From DATAEU01 sp046724395 (lineage in GTDB: Bacteria; Actinomycetota; UBA4738; HRBIN12): a DNA stretch of 6,814 nucleotides. The DNA lies in assembly GCA_046724395.1 (NCBI GenBank), contig JBKOWM010000099.1, positions 1 through 6,814 on the forward strand. Reading direction: 5' to 3'. The notes under the pieces were generated by a model. That model saw only the letters and a list, made by a program, of their open reading frames with translations, had not been told where the DNA came from and did no database searches. The translations under genes and the position numbers were made by a program. Below are positions 1-6,412 of this stretch, one piece after another (the stretch's first letter is position 1; the number at the start of each line of letters is the position of its first letter).

Positions 1-160
1 AAACCAGATCGCTCAGCACACCGACGGATACGACGAAGGACGCGGCAACGACCAGCGTCCCCACGACGCCGGCCCAGCGACCGAGACGCCGGCCGGCGAA
101 CAGCGTGACCACCGCGCCCGCAAGCGGCAGCGCCGGCACGAGCCAGACGAGATCGATCAC
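1..160 (-). CDS. nuoL: NADH-quinone oxidoreductase subunit L, N-terminal fragment (runs off the left edge)
   Basis: NuoL is the large antiporter-like membrane subunit of complex I that forms the distal proton-pumping channel. Only the first 53 codons are in the window. The reading frame starts at a GTG (158-160), 4 nt after the nuoK stop, and begins (V/M)IDLVWLVPALPLAGA. Residues about 4-22 form a first hydrophobic helix, a short basic turn follows (GRRLGRW), and a second hydrophobic helix starts near residue 31. This N-terminal pattern and the position directly after nuoK are typical of NuoL. The characteristic proton-channel Glu and Lys residues lie outside the window, so the assignment rests on the start pattern and gene order. 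The upstream ribosome binding site is weak (GGTGAG close to the start), suggesting translation coupled to nuoK. The fragment is cut by the window edge and shows no sign of being broken. Confidence 0.88.
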   Translation of the reverse strand, partial: MIDLVWLVPALPLAGAVVTLFAGRRLGRWAGVVGTLVVAASFVVSVGVLSDLV

Positions 161-164
161 GCTC

Positions 165-470
165 TCACCACTTGAGCAGGCTCACGTCGTCCACGTCTGC
201 GGTACGGCGCCTGCGGTACACGGCGACGATGATCGCGAGGCCGACGACGACTTCTGCCGCCGCAACCACCATGGAGAAGAACGCCAGGACCTGCCCGTCG
301 AGGTTTGCGTGCATCCGGCTGAAGGCGACGAGCGCGAGGTTCACGGCGTTCAGCTGGAGCTCGACGGACATGAAGATCACGAGGGCGTTCTTGCGGACCA
401 GCACGCCGACCGAGCCGATCGTAAACAGCATCGCGGACACGACCAGGAAGTACGCGATCGGCGTGCTCAC
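165..470 (-). CDS. nuoK: NADH-quinone oxidoreductase subunit K
   Basis: NuoK is the small three-helix membrane subunit of complex I (MrpC-like) that contributes to a proton path next to NuoN. The protein is 101 residues, the usual family length. Three hydrophobic segments lie at about 4-24, 29-50 and 61-84. The two buried glutamates needed for pumping in E. coli (Glu36 and Glu72 there) appear as E37 in MSVELQLNAVNL and E73 in AAAEVVVGLAI. The protein ends with a basic patch (YRRRR) and a short hydrophilic tail. The start is GTG at 468-470, overlapping the nuoJ stop by 4 nt (GTGA). A strong GGAGGAGGAG lies just upstream inside the nuoJ coding end. The next gene, nuoL, begins 4 nt after the stop. 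Recognition is secure. Confidence 0.97.
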   Translation of the reverse strand: MSTPIAYFLVVSAMLFTIGSVGVLVRKNALVIFMSVELQLNAVNLALVAFSRMHANLDGQVLAFFSMVVAAAEVVVGLAIIVAVYRRRRTADVDDVSLLKW

Positions 471-1081
471 CCGACGCGCTCCTCCTCCAGCTCGACCGTT
501 CCTAGTCCGTCCCCCCCGGCCGGCGGCGTTGCCGCCGCCGCGAACTCTGCAGGGGCGGCCGCGGCGCCGTGGCGCCGTGCGAGCACCATCGCGGCGATAG
601 CGGCGACGATCAGCAGCACCGAGGTCACCTCGAACGGATAGAAGTATTCGCGGAACAGCACGCGCGAAAGCGCTTGCGTGTTACCGCCGCGGTTCGCCAC
701 CTCCTCGAAGTTCGCTGCGCCCGTGGACGCGAAACCAACGCCGGCGCGAACGGCGACCACAATCTCGGCGACGAGCCCCAGCCCCAGCGCGATCGCCAGC
801 GGGCGCTGACCGCGGAGGCGCTCGATCAGATTCTCCTCGCGATCGACGCCGAGCAGCATGATGACGAACAGGAACAACACCATGATCGCGCCGGCGTAGA
901 CGATGATCTGCACGGCGAACAGGAACGGCGCGCCGAGCACCAGGTAAAAGACGGCGAGCGTGAAGAAGTTGACGACGAGGAACAGCGCCGCGTGCACGGC
1001 GTTGCGCTGGAAAAGCATCGCGATGGCCGACCCGACCGAGATCGGCGCGAACACCCAGAAGACGATCTCGTCGGGCGCCAA
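467..1081 (-). CDS. nuoJ: NADH-quinone oxidoreductase subunit J
   Basis: NuoJ is a five-helix membrane subunit of complex I whose third helix links the quinone chamber to the proton channels. The protein is 204 residues. It opens with FWVFAPISVGSAIAMLFQRNAVHAAL, characteristic of the family, and has the conserved helix-3 stretch VYAGAIMVLF at residues 61-70 (Tyr62), where family structures show a pi-bulge. Further hydrophobic segments lie at about 30-50, 94-112 and 151-168. The last 35 or so residues are Ala/Pro/Gly/Glu-rich and probably disordered. The start is taken as TTG (1079-1081), which directly follows the nuoI stop. An AGGAGG five bases upstream and the match of the encoded N-terminus to family proteins support this; no ATG or GTG fits. 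The gene overlaps nuoK by 4 nt. Confidence 0.95.
   Translation of the reverse strand: MAPDEIVFWVFAPISVGSAIAMLFQRNAVHAALFLVVNFFTLAVFYLVLGAPFLFAVQIIVYAGAIMVLFLFVIMLLGVDREENLIERLRGQRPLAIALGLGLVAEIVVAVRAGVGFASTGAANFEEVANRGGNTQALSRVLFREYFYPFEVTSVLLIVAAIAAMVLARRHGAAAAPAEFAAAATPPAGGDGLGTVELEEERVG
479..488 (-). promoter_or_regulatory. Ribosome binding site of nuoK
   Basis: On the minus strand this reads GGAGGAGGAG, with its last GGAG 8 nt before the GTG at 468-470. It also encodes the acidic end of NuoJ (LEEERVG). It supports the GTG start that overlaps the nuoJ stop. Confidence 0.75.
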
Positions 1082-1567
1082 TCAGCCCTCCTCGGTCCCC
1101 GGCGTGGTCCCGAGCGGCAGCGGAGGCTCCAGCAGCTGCTCCTTCGTGTAGATCGCGTCCTCGCGCGTGGTCCACGACATCTCGTAGTAGCTCGTCAGCG
1201 TGAGTGCGCGGGTCGGACAGGCCTCGACGCACAGGCCGCACATGATGCACCGGAGGTAGTTGATCTGGTAGTTCTTCGCGTACCGCTCGCCGGGCGAGAC
1301 GGGATGCTCCGGGTCGTTGTCGGCGCCCTCGACCCAGATGGCGTCGGCGGGACACGCGTACGCGCACAGCTCGCACCCGATGCACTTCTCCAGCCCGTTC
1401 TCGTGCTTGTTCAGGCGATGGCGCCCGATGTGCGACCGCGGCGGCGGGGGGACGATCTCGTTCGGGTACTCCTCCGTGACATCGGCACGGAAGATCTGCC
1501 TGAACACCGTGCCGAGGCCCTTCGCGAGGGCGGCGATCGCGCCCGGGCGCCGTCCCCGATCGCTCAT
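1082..1567 (-). CDS. nuoI: NADH-quinone oxidoreductase subunit I (2x[4Fe-4S])
   Basis: NuoI is the ferredoxin-like peripheral subunit of complex I that carries clusters N6a and N6b and passes electrons towards terminal cluster N2 and the quinone. The protein is 161 residues. Two classical motifs are complete: C62-x2-C65-x2-C68-x3-C72P and C107-x2-C110-x2-C113-x3-C117P. The stretch before the first motif contains RSHIGRHRLNKHENGLEKC, which matches the family pattern of a loop feeding into the cluster domain. The N-terminal 25 or so residues form the amphipathic segment that lies on the membrane arm. The start is ATG at 1565-1567, overlapping the nuoH stop by 4 nt (ATGA), with a modest AGGTGA upstream. 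The acidic C-terminus (GTEEG) directly abuts nuoJ. Identification is secure. Confidence 0.97.
   Translation of the reverse strand: MSDRGRRPGAIAALAKGLGTVFRQIFRADVTEEYPNEIVPPPPRSHIGRHRLNKHENGLEKCIGCELCAYACPADAIWVEGADNDPEHPVSPGERYAKNYQINYLRCIMCGLCVEACPTRALTLTSYYEMSWTTREDAIYTKEQLLEPPLPLGTTPGTEEG
1087..1092 (-). promoter_or_regulatory. Ribosome binding site that decides the TTG start of nuoJ
   Basis: On the minus strand this reads AGGAGG, 5 nt (GCTGA, containing the nuoI stop) before the TTG at 1079-1081. Its strength and spacing, with the family-like N-terminus that follows, argue for the rare TTG as the true start. Confidence 0.75.
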
Positions 1568-2685
1568 GACGTCACCTGCCCGCGATCGCGGCTAGGAACG
1601 ATGAGTGGCCACACCAGGGTGACGACGAGCAGGACCCCGGCGACGATCGCGCCGCCGACCAGGATCGCCCGTCGACCGTAGACATCCGGCAGCACGATGA
1701 CGGCGCCGGTCGCGAGCACCCACAGCAACCCGGCGGGGATGAGCAGCTTCCAGCCGAACGCCATGAGCCGGTCGTACCGGATCCGTGGCAGCGTCGCCCG
1801 GATCCAGATGTAGACGTACACGATGACGAAGACCTTGAGCAGGAACCACAGCAGCGGCCACAACCACGGCAGGACGTCGGGATGCGGGCCGAGCCAACCG
1901 CCGAGGAACAGCGTCGTGGCGATAGCGGCGACCGTGATGGTATTCACGTACTCGCCGAGATAGAACAGCGCGAACTTGATGCCCGAGTACTCGGTGTGGA
2001 AGCCGGCGACGAGCTCCGTCTCGGCCTCGGCCAGGTCGAAGGGCGGACGGTTCGTCTCCGCGAGCCCCGAGATCACATAGATGACGAACGCCGGGAACTG
2101 TGGGATGACGTTCCAGACGCGGGCCTGGCTCTCGACGATCGCGCTCATCCTCAGCTCGCCCGAATACATCAGGACGGCGACGAGCGCGAGCGCCATCCCC
2201 ACCTCGTAGCTGATCATCTGCGCCGAGCTGCGGATGGACCCAAGGAGCGGGTAGTTCGACCCGCTCGACCAGCCCGCCAGGACGACGGCGTACACGGACA
2301 GCGAGCTCATGGCGAGGACCCAAAGGATGCCGACGTTCAAGTCGGCGAGTTGGAACGGCACCGTCCGTCCGAACAGCGTCACCGGCCTCCCGAATGGAAT
2401 CACGGCGAACGCCAGGAAGGCCGGAAGGATCGCGATGAACGGCGCGATGAGGTAGACCGCGCGGTCGGCCAACGTCGGCGTGATGCTCTCCTTGAAGAAG
2501 AGCTTGATGCCGTCGGCGAGCGTGACCAGGACGCCGCGCGGACCCGCACGCAGCGGCCCGGTTCGCGTCTGCATATCGGCGATCACCTTTCGCTCCACCC
2601 AGATCACGAGGAGGACCGAGATCAACAGCACGAAGAACACGACGCCGACGCGGGCGATGACGAGCACCCAGTCGAGCCAGTCCAT
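1564..2685 (-). CDS. nuoH: NADH-quinone oxidoreductase subunit H
   Basis: NuoH is the membrane subunit of complex I that, with NuoB and NuoD, builds the quinone-binding chamber. The protein is 373 residues with eight or more hydrophobic helices, and the last of them lies near residues 341-362. Family landmarks are present: ERKVIADMQ at 31-39, LADGIKLFFKE at 56-66, SYEVGMALALV at 159-169 (Glu161), and the long conserved block ETNRPPFDLAEAE at 210-222 continuing through GFHTEYSG to FYLGEY. The usual GPNRVGP loop reads GPLRAGP (43-49), a notable variation. The start is ATG at 2683-2685, sharing one base with the nuoG stop (TGATG). Only a weak GAGG is seen about 10 nt upstream, so coupling to nuoG translation is likely. 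The frame stays open well upstream of this start, but there it lies inside nuoG in a different frame and encodes nothing family-like. Confidence 0.97.
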   Translation of the reverse strand: MDWLDWVLVIARVGVVFFVLLISVLLVIWVERKVIADMQTRTGPLRAGPRGVLVTLADGIKLFFKESITPTLADRAVYLIAPFIAILPAFLAFAVIPFGRPVTLFGRTVPFQLADLNVGILWVLAMSSLSVYAVVLAGWSSGSNYPLLGSIRSSAQMISYEVGMALALVAVLMYSGELRMSAIVESQARVWNVIPQFPAFVIYVISGLAETNRPPFDLAEAETELVAGFHTEYSGIKFALFYLGEYVNTITVAAIATTLFLGGWLGPHPDVLPWLWPLLWFLLKVFVIVYVYIWIRATLPRIRYDRLMAFGWKLLIPAGLLWVLATGAVIVLPDVYGRRAILVGGAIVAGVLLVVTLVWPLIVPSRDRGQVTS

Positions 2686-5051
2686 CAGGCCGAGACCTCG
2701 ACGCCCGCGGTGAAGCGTCCCGAGAGCAGGGTGTTCGCCGCAAGCCCCGGCTGGTTGAAGGGGACGAAGACGGTGCCGGCCGCGACGTTGGGCGACACCC
2801 GTAGCTCGACGTCGGCCGCTCCGGCCGCCGTCGACACCCGAACGCGGTCGGCGTTTGCGAGGCCTCGCTTCTCCGCGTCCTCGGCGTTCATCTCGGCGAA
2901 CGGGACGTCCCCGAGCGCGGCCTTGAGCTCGGCGGCGCCCTCGAGCTGGCGGCCGTCGTCGACGAGGAGCGGATACGTGAACAGCGTCAGGTCCTCGATG
3001 TATTGGGGCCTGCCCGTCCCGACGTAAGCGTCGGAGCGCGTAGGCACCTCGCGCACCGCGACCATGTCGGTCATCTCCTCCTGGAGCTCCTCGAGCGTCG
3101 CGAATCGCAGCGGAGCTCCCATCGCCCCCGCCAGGCCCACGAAGATCTCCCAGTCCGGCCTGGCGATCCCGGCCGGAGCGCGGGCCGCGCGCAGGCGCTG
3201 CGCGCGCCCCTCCCAGTCCGTGGCGTGTCCGTCCTTCTCGAGATAGGCGGCGGCCGGCAGGGCGGCGTCCGCGAAGGGCGCCAGGTCGCCGAGCTCGAGC
3301 GACTGCACGACCTTCACCTTCACGTTGCCGAGCGCCGTGCGGACGAGCCGCGCGTCGGGGAAATCCCGGATCGGATCCACGCCAACGAGGAACAGCACTT
3401 CGATCTCGTGGTTGGCGGCGGCGCGCAGGATCGCGGCCGCGTCCCTGCCCGGCTGCGGGGGGACGGCGCCCCACGACGACTCGATCTCCATTCGCTCGTC
3501 GGCGACGCCGACGTGCCGGCCGCCCGGGAGCAGGCCGGGGTGGACGCCAGCACGGAGCGCGCCTCGATCGTTGGCTCGGCGCGGCACGAGGGCGAACCTG
3601 CCTCGGAACGCGTTCGCCGTGCGAAGCGCGACGTCGGCTCCGAGCGGATGCTCCGTCAGTCCCCCACCCGCCAACACGACCACGTTCCCCGCGCCGCCGC
3701 GGAGGGCCGAGGCGATCCGTCCGGCCGGTGTGTCGGATCGGTCGTTCGCATCGAGGACCTCCTCGAGGAAGGCTCCCTCGTGTCCGGGGCGGACCAGGAC
3801 GTGCTCCGCGACGTCGTGCAGACGGGTTCGTCTGGGATGCACGACGAAGACCTTCGTGCCTCGGCTCGCCGCCTTGCGGATCCGAAGATGCAGGATCGGC
3901 GACTCCTGCTCCGCATCGAGCCCGACGACGAGGATCGCGCTCGCGCGCTCGACGTCCGCGTACGTCACGGCCATCGAGGTCGCGGCGGCGATCTCCTCCG
4001 CGTGCCCACCGTTGAACGTGCGGCGATGGTCGAGGTCGTTGGTCCCGAACGCCACGCGCGCGAGCTTCGAAAGCGCGTAGTAGTCCTCGTCCATCAGACG
4101 CCCGCCGGTGAGGAACGCGACTCGCTTCCCGCGCGAACGCTCCGCGATCCAGTCGAAGACCTCCTCGAAGCTCGCGGGCTCCAGTCCGCGCCCTCGAAGC
4201 AGCGGGGTGGTCAAGCGCGACGGCGAATCGGCGAAGCGGTATCCGTACCGGCCCTTATCGCACAGCCACGCATCGTTCACGTCGTAGTTGTCGCGCGCCA
4301 GGTGCCGCACGACCTCGCCGCGGCGCATGTCGAGCTTGATGTTGCAGCCGCTCGAACAGTGCGGGCACACGGTGTCGGCGCTCCGGAGGTCGAACGGGCG
4401 CGCCACGAACCGGTACGGCGTGGACGTCAGCGCGCCGACGGGACAGATCTGGACCGTGTTCCCCGAGAACGGCGAGCGGAAATCCTCCCCCGCCGCGATC
4501 GACACCCGCTCGCCGGCCCCGCGGGCAAACAGCTCGATGAACCGGTCGCCCGAGATCTCATCGCAGAATCGGGTGCACCGCGTGCACAGGACGCACCGTT
4601 CCCGGTCGAGGTTCACGATTGGCGACAGCGCGATCGGCTTCTCGTACGTCCGCTTGGACTCGACGTACCGGCTCTCCGCGGGTCCGAACGCCATCGCCTG
4701 GTCCTGCAGCGGGCATTCGCCGCCCCGGTCGCAGATCGGGCAGTCGAGCGGGTGGTTGAGCAGGAGAAACTCAAGGTTCGCGACCTGCGCCTCCTGCGCC
4801 TGATCCGACGTGTACTGCGTCCGCACGGCCATTGCAGGTGCGACCGGTGTCGTGCACGAGGTGAACAGCTTTCGCTGCCCCTCGATCTCGACGTAGCACT
4901 GCCGGCACGCGCCGATCGGCGAGAGCAGCGGGTGTTCGCAGAATCGGGGGATCTCGACGCCGAGCTCCTCGGCGGCGCGGATGATGAGCGTTCCCTTCCG
5001 GACGGTGATCTCTTTGCCGTCGATCGTCAGCGTGACGAGCTCCGTGCTCAC
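2685..5051 (-). CDS. nuoG: NADH-quinone oxidoreductase subunit G (iron-sulfur protein)
   Basis: NuoG is the largest peripheral subunit of complex I and carries part of the electron chain from FMN to quinone. The protein is 788 residues. An N-terminal [2Fe-2S] domain has C38, C49, C52 and C66 (cluster N1b). Next is the His-ligated motif H100-x3-C104-x2-C107-x5-C113 (N5), then C153-x2-C156-x2-C159 with distant C203 in QICPVGAL (N4). A further motif C229-x2-C232-x3-C236-x27-C264 fits optional cluster N7. Residues about 222-640 form a molybdopterin-oxidoreductase-like domain, which in this family carries no molybdenum cofactor. Residues about 715-788 resemble the dinucleotide-binding-like C-terminal domain. 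The start is GTG (5049-5051), with GGAGG 7 nt upstream, overlapping nuoF by 4 nt. No frameshift or missing ligand is seen. Confidence 0.97.
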   Translation of the reverse strand: MSTELVTLTIDGKEITVRKGTLIIRAAEELGVEIPRFCEHPLLSPIGACRQCYVEIEGQRKLFTSCTTPVAPAMAVRTQYTSDQAQEAQVANLEFLLLNHPLDCPICDRGGECPLQDQAMAFGPAESRYVESKRTYEKPIALSPIVNLDRERCVLCTRCTRFCDEISGDRFIELFARGAGERVSIAAGEDFRSPFSGNTVQICPVGALTSTPYRFVARPFDLRSADTVCPHCSSGCNIKLDMRRGEVVRHLARDNYDVNDAWLCDKGRYGYRFADSPSRLTTPLLRGRGLEPASFEEVFDWIAERSRGKRVAFLTGGRLMDEDYYALSKLARVAFGTNDLDHRRTFNGGHAEEIAAATSMAVTYADVERASAILVVGLDAEQESPILHLRIRKAASRGTKVFVVHPRRTRLHDVAEHVLVRPGHEGAFLEEVLDANDRSDTPAGRIASALRGGAGNVVVLAGGGLTEHPLGADVALRTANAFRGRFALVPRRANDRGALRAGVHPGLLPGGRHVGVADERMEIESSWGAVPPQPGRDAAAILRAAANHEIEVLFLVGVDPIRDFPDARLVRTALGNVKVKVVQSLELGDLAPFADAALPAAAYLEKDGHATDWEGRAQRLRAARAPAGIARPDWEIFVGLAGAMGAPLRFATLEELQEEMTDMVAVREVPTRSDAYVGTGRPQYIEDLTLFTYPLLVDDGRQLEGAAELKAALGDVPFAEMNAEDAEKRGLANADRVRVSTAAGAADVELRVSPNVAAGTVFVPFNQPGLAANTLLSGRFTAGVEVSA

Positions 5052-6412
5052 CGCAGAACCTCCGACAGCGGGATGGACGGCCGCTCGTCGGCCGTGCTCC
5101 GGGGCTCCGTGTCACGGGACGGCTCGTCGGAGCCCGGGATCGCACGGTCGGAGAACGGACAGCGACGCTCGCGCACGTGCGCCTCGTACTCGTCGCGGAA
5201 GAACTTGAGGCTCGAGCTGATCGGAGAGACGGCGCCGTCGGCGAGCGCGCAGAACGCCTTGAACAGCATGTTGTCCCCGATATCCCCGAGGACATCGAGA
5301 TCCTCCATCCGCCCGAACCCGTTCTGGAGACGATCGAGGATCCGCACTACCCACCACGTGCCCTCACGGCACGTCGTGCACTTTCCGCAGGACTCGTGTG
5401 CATAGAAGCGGAGCAGCCGCCACGTCGCGTCCACCATGCAGTCGCGCTCGTCGGTCACGATCAAGGCCCCGGTGCCGAGGAGGGAGCCCGCCGCCTGGAT
5501 CGACTCGAAGTCCAGGCCGACGTCCAGGTGCTCGTCGGTAAGGAAGGGTGTCGAGGATCCACCGGGCGTCCACGCCTTCAGACGCTTGCCATCGAGCACC
5601 CCGCCCGCGTGTTCGTCGATCACGACGCGGGCGGGCGTTCCCATCGGCGCCTCATAGTTGCCCGGCCGCTCGACCTTGCCCGACAGGCTAAAGATCTTCG
5701 TGCCCGGAGACTTCTCGGTGCCGAAGCCCTTGAACCAGTCCGCGCCCTTGTCAAGGATGTGCGGCACGCTCGCGAGCGTCTCGACGTTGTTGATGACCGT
5801 CGGGCTCGCGTAGAGGCCCTCCACGGCCGGGAACGGGGGCCGCAGCCGCGGCTGCCCGCGGAACCCCTCGAGCGAGGAGAGCAGCGCCGTCTCCTCGCCG
5901 CAGATGTACGCGCCCGCGCCGCGGTGGAGGATCACGTCGAGGTCGTAGCCGCTGCCGAGGATGTCGCGGCCGAGGTACCCGCCGTCGTAGGCCTCGGCGA
6001 TGGCGCGCTCCAAGATGCGGCCCGGGTGGACGAACTCGCCGCGCACATAGACGAACGCGGTGTGGCATCGGACCGCGTACGCGGCGATGATCGCGCCCTC
6101 GATCAGCTGATGCGGATCGCGCTCGACCAGCTCGCGATTGCTGTACGTCCCCGGCTCCGACTCGTCGAAGTTGACGACCAGGTATTGCGGCTTGCCCGTG
6201 TCCAGCGGGACGAACGACCACTTCACCCCGGTGGGGAACCCGGCGCCGCCCCTGCCACGCAGCCCGGAGGCCTTCACGAGCTCGATGACGTCCGCGGGCG
6301 ACATCGTCACGGCCGAGCGAAGGCCGGCGTAGCCGCCGAGCTGGCGGTAGCGGTCGATCCACACCGTATCGGGCTCGTCGTACCGCGCGGTGATGATCCG
6401 ACCCTCGATCAC
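5048..6412 (-). CDS. nuoF: NADH-quinone oxidoreductase subunit F (NADH- and FMN-binding)
   Basis: NuoF oxidises NADH: it binds NADH and FMN, and passes electrons to its own [4Fe-4S] cluster N3. The protein is 454 residues. The glycine-rich FMN/NADH loop RGRGGAGFPTGVKW is at 52-65, DESEPGTYSNR at 83-93, and YICGEETALLSSLEG at 169-183. The N3 ligands are C342, C345 and C348 (SCGKCTTCREG) and C388 (FKAFCALADG). After the conserved end near residue 420 there is a hydrophilic tail of about 35 residues, rich in Ser, Asp, Glu, Pro and Arg. The start is GTG (6410-6412), overlapping the nuoE stop as GTGA. The only ribosome binding site seen, GGGAG 7 nt upstream, lies in the repeat at the end of nuoE. 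The stop overlaps the nuoG start by 4 nt. Confidence 0.97.
   Translation of the reverse strand: MIEGRIITARYDEPDTVWIDRYRQLGGYAGLRSAVTMSPADVIELVKASGLRGRGGAGFPTGVKWSFVPLDTGKPQYLVVNFDESEPGTYSNRELVERDPHQLIEGAIIAAYAVRCHTAFVYVRGEFVHPGRILERAIAEAYDGGYLGRDILGSGYDLDVILHRGAGAYICGEETALLSSLEGFRGQPRLRPPFPAVEGLYASPTVINNVETLASVPHILDKGADWFKGFGTEKSPGTKIFSLSGKVERPGNYEAPMGTPARVVIDEHAGGVLDGKRLKAWTPGGSSTPFLTDEHLDVGLDFESIQAAGSLLGTGALIVTDERDCMVDATWRLLRFYAHESCGKCTTCREGTWWVVRILDRLQNGFGRMEDLDVLGDIGDNMLFKAFCALADGAVSPISSSLKFFRDEYEAHVRERRCPFSDRAIPGSDEPSRDTEPRSTADERPSIPLSEVLR
5059..5063 (-). promoter_or_regulatory. Ribosome binding site of nuoG
   Basis: On the minus strand this reads GGAGG, 7 nt before the GTG at 5049-5051. 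It lies within the last codons of nuoF and supports the GTG start that overlaps the nuoF stop. Confidence 0.75.

Noticed and set aside
521..537. Inverted repeat CGGCGGC / GCCGCCG with a 3-nt loop near the nuoJ 3' end, considered as a terminator
   Set aside because: It lies within the Ala/Pro/Gly codons of the NuoJ tail, has no following T-run on the transcript strand, and nuoK overlaps nuoJ downstream.
3186..3206. 9-bp hairpin CGCGCGCAG / CTGCGCGCG with a 3-nt loop inside nuoG
   Set aside because: It encodes part of the ordinary EGRAQRLRAARAP stretch of NuoG. Stems of this kind arise by chance from Arg/Ala codons in GC-rich DNA, and there is no T-run or gene boundary.
2686..3474. Upstream extension of the nuoH frame by 263 codons
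   Set aside because: This stretch lies inside nuoG in another frame and is Arg/Gly-rich without family similarity. The conserved NuoH protein begins at the ATG at 2683-2685.
3003..5405. An 800-codon open frame on the plus strand, opposite nuoG and the end of nuoF
   Set aside because: Very GC-rich coding DNA often leaves long open antisense frames. The translation is Arg/Asp/Glu/His-rich with no recognisable domain, and the opposite strand holds complete, motif-rich nuoG.
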